From contig JAFLSI010000003.1 of assembly GCA_022511025.1 (NCBI GenBank), forward strand, positions 1 through 51,806: 51,806 bases of DNA, in the 5' to 3' direction. This DNA comes from Rikenella sp. (GTDB taxonomy: Bacteria > Bacteroidota > Bacteroidia > Bacteroidales > Rikenellaceae). Shown one piece after another: positions 20,016-29,814 of the stretch; the first letter of the stretch is position 1; each line of letters begins with the position of its first letter. Made by a program: the position numbers and the translations under genes. A model generated the notes under the pieces. That model was not told the DNA's origin. It saw only the letters and a list, made by a program, of their open reading frames with translations, and did not search any database.

Positions 20016-22115
20016 ATGAGAAAATTAAGTTTCTTTATTTTACTCTTCGGTTTGGTTCTCTCTCTTTGTCCGGCGCTGCGGGCCGACGAGGGGATGTGGC
20101 TGCCGAGCCTGATCGAACAGGGGCATATCAAAGATATGCGGGCCAAAGGGTTCCGGCTCAAGGCGCAGGATTTGTATGCGGTGAACCGGGCCAGCCTGAA
20201 AGATGCCATCGTGCGGTTCGGAAGCGGATGTACCGGGGAGTTGATCTCCGACCAAGGGCTGTTGATTACGAACCACCATTGCGGATACGGGCAGATCCAG
20301 CAGCACAGCTCGGTGGAGCATGACTACCTGACCGACGGATTTGCGGCGATGAACCGCGACGAGGAGTTGCCGAATCCGGGATTGACGGTGAGTTTCTTGG
20401 TTGAGATGCGGGATGTTACCGATTCGATCCTCAAAGGAGTAACGAATACCATGGACGAAACGGAACGGCAGCAGATCGTCGAGGCCAATAAGAAAGAGGT
20501 TGTGGGGTCGGCGACGGAGGGAAACCATTACCGGGCTTCGGTCGAGGCGCTGTACTATGGAAACCAGTATTTTCTGTTCGTCTATGAGGTCTTCGAGGAT
20601 GTCCGGTTGGTCTTCGCCCCGCCGTCGGCGGTCGGAAAGTTCGGCGGGGATACCGACAACTGGATGTGGCCGCGGCATACGGGCGATTTCTCGATTTTCC
20701 GGGTCTATGCCTCGCCCGACAACAAACCGGCCCCCTACTCGCCGGACAATGTGCCGTATGTGCCGAAAAAGTCGTTCACCATCTCGCTGAAAGGGATTCG
20801 GCCGGGCGATTTTACCTTTGTGTACGGTTTTCCGGGGCGGACATACCAGTATCTGCATTCCGAAGCGGTGCGGTACATCCAGGAAAAGAGCGATCCGCAC
20901 AAGGTGAGGCTGCGGACGCTGCGGCTCGAGGTCATGAACCGGGCTCAGGCGGCCGATCCGGCGGTGCGGATCCAGTATGCGGCCAAAAATGCCAATGTGT
21001 CGAATGCCTGGAAAAAGTGGCAGGGCGAAATGAAGGGGCTGAAGCGGTTGGGGACGGTGGCCAAAAAGCAGGCGTTCGAACGGCGGTTCGAGGCGTGGGC
21101 GGCCGACAAACCGGAGTATGCGGGGGTTACGGAGCGGTTAGCCCGGCTGTACGATTCGTTAGAGCCGTATGCTTTTGCGCGGGATTACCACACGGAGGCG
21201 GTGCTGGCGATCGAGCTGTTCCGGTTTGCCGGAACTTTTGCCGGAGTCGAAGAGTGGACCCCGGAGGCGATCGAACAGGTTCGGAAGAGATCGGCGGCAT
21301 TTTTCAAAGACTATGTGCCGGCCATCGACCGGGAGACAGCCCGGAGGTTGTTGGAGGAGTACGAGCGCCATGTGCCGGAGAGTTTCCGGCCGCAGGGCGG
21401 AAAGATCGATGTGGGGGCTATTTTCGACTCTACCCTCTTGGTCGATTCGGTACGGGTCGGCCGGCTGCTGGCGGAGGGGGATACCGCCGCTGTTCGCCGG
21501 ATTGTGGACAGCGATGCGGCGGTGAGAGCTTTCCGGGCCTTTACAGCGGTGTACAAAACCCGGATCGAACCGGCCTATAAGGAGCTGAACGGGCAGATCG
21601 ACCGCCTCTACCGGACTTACATGCGGGGGATGATGGAGATGCCGGGCGCGGGCAAGGCCTTCTATCCGGATGCCAACTCGACGCTGCGGATCGCCTACGG
21701 CAAGGTGGAGGGCTATCGGCCGGTGGATGCAGTCGTTTACGAGCCGGTGTCGACGCTCGAAGGGGTGATGGAGAAAGACAATCCGGAGATCTATGATTAC
21801 AACGTTCCGGCCCGGCTGCGGCGGCTTTACGAGACAAAAGACTACGGCCGGTGGGCGGTGAACGGAACGGTGCCGGTGGCTTTCATCGCGACGAACCATA
21901 CCACGGGCGGAAATTCGGGCAGTCCGGTGCTGAACGGGCGGGGCGAGTTGATCGGGGTCAACTTCGACCGCTGCTGGGAGGGAACGATGTCCGATCTGGA
22001 GTACGATCCGGAGGTCTGCCGGAATATCGCTTTGGATATTCGGTATGCCCTCTTCCTGATCGACCGGGTCGGCGGGGCCGGCTATCTGCTCGACGAAATG
22101 AAATTCGCTGAATGA
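20016..22115 (+). CDS. S46 family dipeptidyl peptidase (DPP11-like by specificity residue)
   Basis: LLITNHHCGYGQIQQHSSVEHDYL; NHTTGGNSGSPVLNGRGELIGVNFDRCWEG; signal peptide. Confidence 0.93.
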   Translation: MRKLSFFILLFGLVLSLCPALRADEGMWLPSLIEQGHIKDMRAKGFRLKAQDLYAVNRASLKDAIVRFGSGCTGELISDQGLLITNHHCGYGQIQQHSSVEHDYLTDGFAAMNRDEELPNPGLTVSFLVEMRDVTDSILKGVTNTMDETERQQIVEANKKEVVGSATEGNHYRASVEALYYGNQYFLFVYEVFEDVRLVFAPPSAVGKFGGDTDNWMWPRHTGDFSIFRVYASPDNKPAPYSPDNVPYVPKKSFTISLKGIRPGDFTFVYGFPGRTYQYLHSEAVRYIQEKSDPHKVRLRTLRLEVMNRAQAADPAVRIQYAAKNANVSNAWKKWQGEMKGLKRLGTVAKKQAFERRFEAWAADKPEYAGVTERLARLYDSLEPYAFARDYHTEAVLAIELFRFAGTFAGVEEWTPEAIEQVRKRSAAFFKDYVPAIDRETARRLLEEYERHVPESFRPQGGKIDVGAIFDSTLLVDSVRVGRLLAEGDTAAVRRIVDSDAAVRAFRAFTAVYKTRIEPAYKELNGQIDRLYRTYMRGMMEMPGAGKAFYPDANSTLRIAYGKVEGYRPVDAVVYEPVSTLEGVMEKDNPEIYDYNVPARLRRLYETKDYGRWAVNGTVPVAFIATNHTTGGNSGSPVLNGRGELIGVNFDRCWEGTMSDLEYDPEVCRNIALDIRYALFLIDRVGGAGYLLDEMKFAE

Positions 22116-23890
22116 CGATGGTTCGGGAACGGTTGGAAAGATTGCGGAGCTGGATGCGGGAGCAGGAGGTCGGGGCATTTGTCGTCCCCTCGAACGACCC
22201 GCATTTCAGCGAGTATGTGGCTCCGTACTGGGGTTGCCGGGCATGGCTCAGCGGGTTTGACGGGTCGGCCGGAACCGTGGCGGTTGCGGCCGACGGGCGG
22301 GCGGCGCTTTGGACCGACTCGCGCTATTTCCTGCAGGCCGAGGCCCAGTTGGCAGGGACGGGAATCGAACTGCAACGCAGCGGATTGGCAGGGACGCCGA
22401 CGCTTTCGGTGTGGTTGGCTGCGGCTGCTGTCGGGCGGGTCGGGGTGGACGGGCAGTTATTCTCCCGCACGGCGTTCGAGGAGATGAAACACGACTTGGC
22501 GGGGCTTGGGATCGAATTAGTGCCGCTCGGCGATCCGTTCGGGACGATCTGGGACGGTCGGCCGGCCTTGCCCCATGCACCGGCTTTCTGTCTCGAGGAG
22601 GCATATTGCGGCGAGGCGGCGGCCGGCAAACTCGACCGCATTCGGGCAGCGGGGCCGGCCGAGGGAGCGGTTCGGATTGTGGCGGTATTGGACGAAATTG
22701 CCTGGACGCTCAATATTCGGGGGGGAGACATTGCCTACAATCCGGTCGTTGTCAGCTATTTGGCGATCGAATCGGAACGGGCGGTGCTCTTTGTCGACCG
22801 GGAGAAATTCTCGGCTGAGGATCGGGAGCGACTGAGACGGGAAGCGGGGGTCGAGATGCGGCCTTACACCGATTTCGGGGCCTATCTTGCGGCATGCGGA
22901 GGGCGGACGGTAGTGGCCGATCCGAATGGGTTGGATCTCTGCCATTGGCAGATACTCGAAACGGCCGGGGCGGTGTTAGTGGCGGAGAGCGGGGTGATTG
23001 CCGGCATGAAAGCGGTCAAGAATCCGACGGAAACAGCCGGATTCAGGCGGGCGATGGAGTTGGACGGGGTGGCTTTGGTGCGATTCGAGCGGTGGCTCGA
23101 ACAAACGATGGCGGCGGGCGGAAGACCGACGGAGCGGGAGATCTCCGCCCGGCTGCATGCCTTTCGCCGGGCGGCGGGAGAGGCGTTTCGCGGCGAGAGT
23201 TTCGGGACCATTGCGGGATATGGCGCGCACGGAGCGATCGTGCACTACGAGGCGACGCCGGAGAGCGATGTGCCGACAGGAACGGAATCTTTCCTGTTGG
23301 TCGACAGCGGGGGGCACTACCTGCACGGGACGACGGACATCACCCGGACCTACCATTTCGGCACCCCCTCCGAGGAGCAGCGGCGGGACTATACGGCGGT
23401 GCTGCGGGGGATGATCGACCTGAGTGCCGTCCGGTTCCCGGTCGGGACACGGGGGGCGCAGCTGGACGTACTGGCCCGGCGGTACTTGTGGGAAGAGGGG
23501 CGGAACTACCTGCACGGGACGGGGCATGGGGTCGGCCACTATCTTTGCGTCCACGAGGGGCCGCAGTCGATCCGGATGAACGAGAATCCGGTGGTCCTGC
23601 AACCGGGGATGGTGCAAAGTTGCGAGCCGGGAGTGTATGTGGCGGGGCGGTACGGGATTCGTATCGAGAATCTGACGCTCGTAACGGCAGAGGGGTGTCC
23701 GGAGGGGTTCCTGCGCTTCGAGACCTTGACTCTCTGTCCGATCTCTTTGTCTGCGGTCGATACGGAGGCGCTGGATGCCGGCCAGCGGGAGTGGCTGAAC
23801 CGGTATCATGCGACGGTCTGCGAACGGCTGGCTCCCTATTTGGAGGCGGACGAACGGGAGTGGCTGCGGGACAAAACCCGGCCGGTTTAG
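22112..23890 (+). CDS. Xaa-Pro aminopeptidase (aminopeptidase P family, M24)
   Basis: 592 aa; VVPSNDPHFSEYVAPYW; LLVDSGGHYLHGTTDITRTYHFG; GTGHGVGHYLCVHEGPQSIR. Confidence 0.96.
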   Translation: MTMVRERLERLRSWMREQEVGAFVVPSNDPHFSEYVAPYWGCRAWLSGFDGSAGTVAVAADGRAALWTDSRYFLQAEAQLAGTGIELQRSGLAGTPTLSVWLAAAAVGRVGVDGQLFSRTAFEEMKHDLAGLGIELVPLGDPFGTIWDGRPALPHAPAFCLEEAYCGEAAAGKLDRIRAAGPAEGAVRIVAVLDEIAWTLNIRGGDIAYNPVVVSYLAIESERAVLFVDREKFSAEDRERLRREAGVEMRPYTDFGAYLAACGGRTVVADPNGLDLCHWQILETAGAVLVAESGVIAGMKAVKNPTETAGFRRAMELDGVALVRFERWLEQTMAAGGRPTEREISARLHAFRRAAGEAFRGESFGTIAGYGAHGAIVHYEATPESDVPTGTESFLLVDSGGHYLHGTTDITRTYHFGTPSEEQRRDYTAVLRGMIDLSAVRFPVGTRGAQLDVLARRYLWEEGRNYLHGTGHGVGHYLCVHEGPQSIRMNENPVVLQPGMVQSCEPGVYVAGRYGIRIENLTLVTAEGCPEGFLRFETLTLCPISLSAVDTEALDAGQREWLNRYHATVCERLAPYLEADEREWLRDKTRPV

Positions 23891-23944
23891 GCACGGTTCT
23901 TGCTTATCCATCGTTCGGTCTAAACACGCACAAATTAACGAACG

Positions 23945-24421
23945 ATGGAAAAATTCGAGACGGTCGAAAACTTCGACCTCCAAAAGTATCTGGGCAAATG
24001 GTATGAGATTGCGCGGTTCGATTTTCTTTTCGAGCGCGGTTTGTGTTCCGTAACGGCGGAATATTCGCTGCGTCCGGACGGACGGGTGCGGGTGGTCAAC
24101 AGCGGCCGGAAAGGCTCGCCGCAGGGGCGGTTGTCCGTGGCGGAGGGCAAAGCGAAATTGGGAGCGCCGGACGATCTGCGGCGGCCGGGATTTCTGAAAG
24201 TTTCGTTCTTCGGTCCTTTCTATACGCCGTATTACATTCTGGCGCTCGATCCGGACTACCGGTACGTGCTGGTGGGTGGACGGAAGGGGAAATACCTCTG
24301 GATTCTTTCCCGCACCCCGCACCTGCCGCAGGAGACGGTGCAGCAGTTGGTCGCGCGGGCCGGGGAGTTAGGATTCGACACCTCGAAACTGATCTTTACG
24401 CCTCAGCCGGCGGAACTGTAG
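23945..24421 (+). CDS. Lipocalin family protein (Blc-like)
   Basis: VENFDLQKYLGKWYEIARFDFLFERGL; YILALDPDYRYVLVGGRKGKYLWILSRTPHLP. Confidence 0.95.
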   Translation: MEKFETVENFDLQKYLGKWYEIARFDFLFERGLCSVTAEYSLRPDGRVRVVNSGRKGSPQGRLSVAEGKAKLGAPDDLRRPGFLKVSFFGPFYTPYYILALDPDYRYVLVGGRKGKYLWILSRTPHLPQETVQQLVARAGELGFDTSKLIFTPQPAEL

Positions 24422-25145
24422 CTGCCGTCGGCTTCGGCAGTGAGGCGGTGGCTGACTCGAAAAAGGCCCACAGTTTGTCGTCTGCCGGCGTCGGCGCTTC
24501 GACGGTGATCGTTTCGTGCGAGACCGGGTGTTCAAAAGAGAGGCGGCGCGCCCACAGCGAAATGCTGCCGTCCCGGTTGGAACGCCGTGCGCCGTATTTC
24601 AAGTCGCCTTTGATCGGACAGCCGATTTTCGACAGCTGGCACCGGATCTGATGGTGCCGGCCGGTCAGCAGTTCGATCTCCAAAAGATGGTACCGGTCGC
24701 CGGAGGCCAGTACTTTGTACCGCAAGACTGCCTCTTTCGCTTCGGAGCGCAGGCGTTCCGGAACAGCCGGCAATGAGTCGTAAGCGGTCGAATGGTTGGT
24801 TTTGCCGTTCCGGACGATCCAGTGGGTCAAAGTTTCGGCCGAACAGGCGGGGATGTTTTCGACGATAGCCCAGTAAATTTTTCGGAACTGTCGCTGTTTC
24901 AACTGCTCGTTGAGCCGAACCAGGGCTTTGGACGTCCGCGCCAGCAGCACCGCTCCCCCCACCGGCCGGTCGATCCGGTGAACGACCCCCAGAAACACGG
25001 CCCCCGGTTTGGCATATTTCGCTTTGATGTAAGCCTTTACGCTCTCCTCCAATGCCGGTCCGCCCGTCGGATCGGGCTGCACCAATTCGCCGGGGCGTTT
25101 GTTCACCACGATGATGTGGTTGTCTTCGTAAAGTACTTCGATCAT
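24396..25145 (-). CDS. RluA-family pseudouridine synthase
   Basis: VLYEDNHIIVVNKRPGELVQ; VVHRIDRPVGGAVLLARTSKAL; TGRHHQIRCQLSKIGCPIKGDLKYG. Confidence 0.94.
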   Translation of the reverse strand: MIEVLYEDNHIIVVNKRPGELVQPDPTGGPALEESVKAYIKAKYAKPGAVFLGVVHRIDRPVGGAVLLARTSKALVRLNEQLKQRQFRKIYWAIVENIPACSAETLTHWIVRNGKTNHSTAYDSLPAVPERLRSEAKEAVLRYKVLASGDRYHLLEIELLTGRHHQIRCQLSKIGCPIKGDLKYGARRSNRDGSISLWARRLSFEHPVSHETITVEAPTPADDKLWAFFESATASLPKPTAATVPPAEA

Positions 25146-25263
25146 AAAGCGCTGTGTATAAAAATCCCGCCGACTTTCCGGTTTGCAAAATGGGGGCGCG
25201 CAAACCGAAAATGTGTGCCGGCGGGAAAAACCGAACCGTTGCTGCGGCAGCAGACAAAACGGC

Positions 25264-26208
25264 TTAGAAAATAAACATCGAACTGATCTCCTTGTAGTTG
25301 TAAACCCGTTCCACTACGTCGGCAAAAATATCCGCTACGGTCAAAACCTTGAACTTGGCGATATCCTTTCCCTCCTTGAGCGGAATCGTGTCGGTCGTAA
25401 TGATCTGGTCCAGCTCGCTCGCTGCGATCCGTTCATAGGCCGGTCCGGAGAGTACCGGGTGGGTTACCACCGCCCGCACCGACAAGGCTCCCATCTGCTT
25501 CATCACATCGGCCGCTTTGGTGATCGTTCCGGCGGTGTCGATCATGTCGTCGAACAGGATTACGTTCCGCCCTTTCACCTCTCCGATTGCGGTCATTTCG
25601 CTGACCTCGTTCGGTTTGGAGCGGTGTTTGTGGCAGATGACCATCGGCGCCCCCAAATACTTGGCATAGGCGTTCGCCCGTTTCGACCCCCCGATGTCCG
25701 GCGTGGCCACGGTCAGGTTGTCGATTCCCAAGCTCTTGATATACGGCACGAAAACTCCGCTGGCGTACAAATGGTCGACCGGCACGTCGAAAAATCCCTG
25801 AATCTGGTCGGCATGCAGGTCCATCGTCATCACCCGGTCCACCCCTGCCGCGTGCAGCAGGTTGGCCACCAATTTCGCGCCGATCGAGACGCGGGGCCGG
25901 TCTTTTCTGTCCTGTCGCGCCCAGCCGAAATAGGGCATGATCGCCACCACCCGCTTAGCCGAAGCCCGTTTGGCGGCATCCACCATCAACAGCAGCTCCA
26001 TCAAATTGTCTGCCGGCGGAAAGGTCGATCCCACCACGAAAACCGTGCATCCACGGATGCTTTCGTCGTAGGCCGGCTGAAATTCGCCGTCGCTGAACTC
26101 CAGCACGACGGAATTACCGAGTTCCGAACCATAGTGTTTGGCAATCTTTTCGGCCAGATAACGCGAATTCCGGCAGGCGAAGAATTTGATTTTGCGAGGT
26201 TCGCTCAT
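25264..26208 (-). CDS. prs: Ribose-phosphate pyrophosphokinase
   Basis: IKFFACRNSRYLAEKIAKHYG; RVVAIMPYFGWARQDRKDRPR; ILFDDMIDTAGTITKAAD; start at MSEPRKIK. Confidence 0.96.
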   Translation of the reverse strand: MSEPRKIKFFACRNSRYLAEKIAKHYGSELGNSVVLEFSDGEFQPAYDESIRGCTVFVVGSTFPPADNLMELLLMVDAAKRASAKRVVAIMPYFGWARQDRKDRPRVSIGAKLVANLLHAAGVDRVMTMDLHADQIQGFFDVPVDHLYASGVFVPYIKSLGIDNLTVATPDIGGSKRANAYAKYLGAPMVICHKHRSKPNEVSEMTAIGEVKGRNVILFDDMIDTAGTITKAADVMKQMGALSVRAVVTHPVLSGPAYERIAASELDQIITTDTIPLKEGKDIAKFKVLTVADIFADVVERVYNYKEISSMFIF

Positions 26209-26271
26209 GACAGTGTGCAGTTGTGTGAACACAATGGTGTCGATTTCGACAGGCGCAAAGGTAGTTTTTTT

Positions 26272-26868
26272 TTAGTTCTGTGTTAAACAATTTTCGATAA
26301 AATCCAGAATTTCCTCCCGACCCCTGCCCCGCTCCGACGAGGTAACGAAAAGAGCCGGCAGCTCTTCCCACTCTTCGGCCAGTTGGCGCCGGTAGAGTTC
26401 GATGTTCCGGTTCAGCTGTGCCTGCGACAGTTTGTCGGATTTGGTGAAGACGATGCCGAACGGCACTCCGTGCCGGCCGAGGAAACGGATGAATTCGAGG
26501 TCGATGCGCAGCGGTTCGTGCCGCGCATCGACCAGCACGAACAGATAGTACAGCTGTTCGCGTTTCAGGATGTAGTCCGTGATCAGGGTCGAAAACCCGC
26601 TCCGCTCCCGGCGCGACACCTTGGCATACCCGTAGCCCGGCAGGTCGACCAACGCCCATTCTCCGTTGATGATGAAGTGGTTGATGAGCCGGGTCTTGCC
26701 CGGCGTTCCCGACACTTTGGCCAAACCGGGGCGCTGGGTCAGCATGTTGATGAGCGATGATTTGCCGACGTTCGACCGGCCGATGAAAGCGAATTCGCGC
26801 ATGGAGTCCGCCGGACACTGCGCGAGTTTCTGGCTGCTGCATCGAAAGGTGGCGGATTGGATGTTCAT
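26272..26868 (-). CDS. engB: Ribosome biogenesis GTP-binding protein EngB/YsxC
   Basis: MNIQSATFRCSSQKLAQCPADSMREFAFIGRSNVGKSSLINMLTQ; GTPGKTRLINHFIINGEWALVDLPGYGYAKV. Confidence 0.95.
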   Translation of the reverse strand: MNIQSATFRCSSQKLAQCPADSMREFAFIGRSNVGKSSLINMLTQRPGLAKVSGTPGKTRLINHFIINGEWALVDLPGYGYAKVSRRERSGFSTLITDYILKREQLYYLFVLVDARHEPLRIDLEFIRFLGRHGVPFGIVFTKSDKLSQAQLNRNIELYRRQLAEEWEELPALFVTSSERGRGREEILDFIENCLTQN

Positions 26869-26897
26869 AGTCGTTGTTCGGTGTGCGCCGAGGAGGG

Positions 26898-28235
26898 TTA
26901 GATTTTTTTGCTCTGCCAGTCGGCCCGCCGCATGTAGGTATAGGCCAGCGCGAACATAGCGATTCCGTAGATGTGTTCCGCCGTCCAGCACCAGGCGACA
27001 TCGGCCTGCCGGTGGATGGCGATGATGTAGACGTACAGCGCGTAGACCAGAATGGCGGCCATTTCGAGCCGGAAAGCGGCCCGTGTGTTTCCGGTTCCCG
27101 AGACGCTGTTGAACCAGATGAATGCCGGTGTCTGGAACAGGTAGGCGGAGGCCATGACCCACAGGGCCGGAACCGAGGCGCCGATCAGGTCGGGGTTGTC
27201 GGTGTAGATGCGCAGGGTGGCCCGCGGGAAGAGCATGACGGCGGTCAGCAGCGGCACGATGATCGCGTAACACATCCGGAGAATCCGCCGGACGGTGGCG
27301 AGCACCTCCCCGCTCTGTTCCGCCCCCATGAGGTTGCTGACCAACGAACTGCCGGTGGTGGCGAACGAGCTGACGAGGATGAACAGCAGCGACGAGACGC
27401 TCCGGACGATGTTGGTTACCGCCAATGGCCGTTCGCCGAGGTGTTCGATGGCGATGAAGAAGAGGAACCACGTGCTGACGGCCACGAACTGCTGAACCAT
27501 CGTCCAGGACGAAAGGTTCAGCACATGGCCCAGTTCGCGGAAGCGGATGCGGAGGGGGCGAAACAGGGCGTATCTGCGCCAGTCGGTGTACAAGGTGTAG
27601 CCGGCGAAAAACAGGAGCGAAACGAGCTCCGCCACGGTCGATGCGACGGCGGCACCGGCGATTCCCCAAGCCGGCAGACCGAAACGGCCGAAAATCAATC
27701 CGTAGTTCAGCACCACGTTGCTCAGCACCATGACGACCGAGTTGACGGTCAGGATTCCGGTTCGGGTGGTTGCGACGTAATAGGCCCGAAAAATGACGGC
27801 TAAAAAGATGAAGAAAAAGCCGTAGACCCGCCAGTCCAGATACTCTAATGTCGCGCGGTAGACCTCCTCGGAGGAGATGAGCCGTTGCAGCAGGCAGGGG
27901 GCGGCCGTTTTGGAGAAGACGAAGACGGCGGCAGCCAGAAAAAACAGAAACAGAGCGCTCTGTTGGAAAATCGGACCGATCGCGCCGAAGCGCTTCTCGC
28001 CGTTTCGCCGGGCCATTAGGATTTGCGCCCCGATGCTGAACCCGAAACCGAGCATGAAAACAGCGATGTAATAGACTCCGCCGAGCGCCGAAGCGCCCAA
28101 GGCGACTTCGGCGGCATGGCCGCCCATACGTCCCAGAAAAGCGGTGTCGGTCAGCCCGATCAGGTGCTCCATCAACAGGCTGAGCAGAATCGGATAGGCG
28201 ATGTGCCAGATATTTCGGTCGGTATAGACGGGCAT
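26898..28235 (-). CDS. MATE family efflux transporter
   Basis: 445 aa multi-TM; IAYPILLSLLMEHLIGLTDTAFLGRMGGHAAEVALGASALGGVYY. Confidence 0.95.
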   Translation of the reverse strand: MPVYTDRNIWHIAYPILLSLLMEHLIGLTDTAFLGRMGGHAAEVALGASALGGVYYIAVFMLGFGFSIGAQILMARRNGEKRFGAIGPIFQQSALFLFFLAAAVFVFSKTAAPCLLQRLISSEEVYRATLEYLDWRVYGFFFIFLAVIFRAYYVATTRTGILTVNSVVMVLSNVVLNYGLIFGRFGLPAWGIAGAAVASTVAELVSLLFFAGYTLYTDWRRYALFRPLRIRFRELGHVLNLSSWTMVQQFVAVSTWFLFFIAIEHLGERPLAVTNIVRSVSSLLFILVSSFATTGSSLVSNLMGAEQSGEVLATVRRILRMCYAIIVPLLTAVMLFPRATLRIYTDNPDLIGASVPALWVMASAYLFQTPAFIWFNSVSGTGNTRAAFRLEMAAILVYALYVYIIAIHRQADVAWCWTAEHIYGIAMFALAYTYMRRADWQSKKI

Positions 28236-28254
28236 CGGTCGGTGAGAAAAAGGG

Positions 28255-28288
28255 GTTGCAAAGTTACGAAAAATATGGCTTATCTTTG
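28255..28288 (+). promoter_or_regulatory. Bacteroidetes-type promoter (-33 GTTG / -7 TATCTTTG) for osmC-like gene
   Basis: GTTG at 28255-28258, 22-nt spacer, TATCTTTG at 28281-28288; ATG at 28319. Confidence 0.65.
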
Positions 28289-28318
28289 TTCGGTATAAAC
28301 CATTCAGCGAAATCGATC

Positions 28319-28729
28319 ATGGCAATTACGGTTCACACGCGCTACCTCGGCGGGTTGCACACCGAGGCGGAACATTTGCAGTCGGGAACGAAAATCACGA
28401 CCGACGCGCCGACGGACAACGGAGGCCGGGGGGCCTGTTTCTCGCCGACAGACCTGCTGGCGACGGCATTGGGCAGCTGCATGCTGACGATTATGGGCAA
28501 AGCGGCGGAGGTGCACGGGTTCGATATCGACGGAACCGAGGTGGAGATTACGAAAAGGATGGGGACCTCGCCGCGGCGCATCGTCGAGGTGGTCGTGGAG
28601 ATGACCTTTCCGACGGATTACGAACCGAAAGTGAAAAAGATTCTGGAACGGGCGGCCCACGACTGTCCGGTGGCCCAGTCGCTGCATCCGGACTTGAAGC
28701 AGACGGTCGTCTTCCATTACGGAAAATAG
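28319..28729 (+). CDS. OsmC family protein
   Basis: MAITVHTRYLGGLHTEAEHLQSG...GGRGACFSPTDLLATALGSCMLTIMGKAAEVHG...CPVAQSLHPD. Confidence 0.94.
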   Translation: MAITVHTRYLGGLHTEAEHLQSGTKITTDAPTDNGGRGACFSPTDLLATALGSCMLTIMGKAAEVHGFDIDGTEVEITKRMGTSPRRIVEVVVEMTFPTDYEPKVKKILERAAHDCPVAQSLHPDLKQTVVFHYGK

Positions 28730-28765
28730 AGGCGGCGGTGCCCCCGGCGCGGTCGGTGCGAAAAG

Positions 28766-29710
28766 TTACCGCAGCCGCAGCCGCTGTCCGATCCGGGGCG
28801 GAAACCGGCGGATGATCGGGTTCATCTTTTGCAGCTTCTTCAGTTTGATCCCGTACTGCTGAGAAATGGAGTGGAACGAATCGCCCTGCTCCACCGTATG
28901 GATCGTTGCGGCCGATGCGCGGTTCCGTTTCGGTTCGATGTAGAGGGCCGTCCCTTCCGGCAGCGGAAAGGCGTTTTTCAAGTCGTTGAACCGGAGCAGC
29001 CGGGTGATGGAGAGGTTGTACTGCGCCGCCACCGAAGCGAAACTTTCGCCCGGCGACGAAACGATGTACCGCACGCCGTTGTTCTTCTCGACCTCATGCC
29101 GGGGGGGCGTCTGCGGGATGTTCGCCTCTTCGCCCGCCTCCCGATACTCCTCCCGGTGTTCCGACCGTTCTTTGTGCCGGCCCAGCAGTCCGCCGGCCCC
29201 GGCCGGCTGGTCGAACCGGTAGAGGCGGTGCCGTTCGATCAGGTCGATCAACAGCTGCGGATACTGCGGATTGGTGGCATAGCCCGCCGCTTTCAACCCC
29301 TTGGCCCACCCTTGGTAGTCCGTCGGGTCGAGCCGGAACAGGGCGGCATACCGGGGCGATTCGGTCAGAAATTTCGAGTGGTCGCGGTAGGAGTGTTCGA
29401 CGCTGCGGTATTTCCGGAAACACTCCCCTTTCGCATCGTCGTCGTGGTAGATGGTCGCTCCGCTCCAAGTCCCTTTGCACTTGATGCCGAAGTGGTTGTT
29501 CCCCTCCACGGCGAGCCGGCTCCCGCCGCTGCCTGATTCGAGCAGCCCTTGCGCCAGCGTGATGCTGGCCGGAATGCCGAACTCTTTCATGGAGCGTATG
29601 GCCAACTGTTTGTAGGTGTCGACATACTCCTGCGCACTCATCTTGTACTGCGCCCGGCCGGGCAGGGAGAGCAGCAGAAGCACCGGCAGGGAGAACGAAA
29701 TCCGTTTCAT
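28766..29710 (-). CDS. Glucosaminidase (muramidase)-domain protein with LysM domains
   Basis: ASITLAQGLLESGSGGSRLAVEGNNHFGIKCKGTWSGATIYHDDD; two C-terminal LysM-like segments (YIVSSPGESFASVAAQYNLS, HTVEQGDSFHSISQQYGI); signal peptide from MKRISFSL. Confidence 0.93.
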   Translation of the reverse strand: MKRISFSLPVLLLLSLPGRAQYKMSAQEYVDTYKQLAIRSMKEFGIPASITLAQGLLESGSGGSRLAVEGNNHFGIKCKGTWSGATIYHDDDAKGECFRKYRSVEHSYRDHSKFLTESPRYAALFRLDPTDYQGWAKGLKAAGYATNPQYPQLLIDLIERHRLYRFDQPAGAGGLLGRHKERSEHREEYREAGEEANIPQTPPRHEVEKNNGVRYIVSSPGESFASVAAQYNLSITRLLRFNDLKNAFPLPEGTALYIEPKRNRASAATIHTVEQGDSFHSISQQYGIKLKKLQKMNPIIRRFPPRIGQRLRLR

Positions 29711-29780
29711 GGGCGCCGCGTGTGTATATTGGATATGCGGCAAAATTAGGAAATAAGGGGCTTTCCGTCAAAATTGTTCG

Positions 29781-29788
29781 TATCTTTG
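29781..29788 (+). promoter_or_regulatory. -7 box TATCTTTG upstream of DUF4254 gene
   Basis: Consensus TAnnTTTG 27 nt before ATG at 29815. Confidence 0.55.
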
Positions 29789-29814
29789 TCCCCCGAAAAC
29801 GGAAACGGACAGGT

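Noticed and set aside
22976-24322. 448-aa minus-strand ORF antisense to M24 peptidase and lipocalin
   Set aside because: Shadow ORF; both plus-strand genes have recognisable family motifs.
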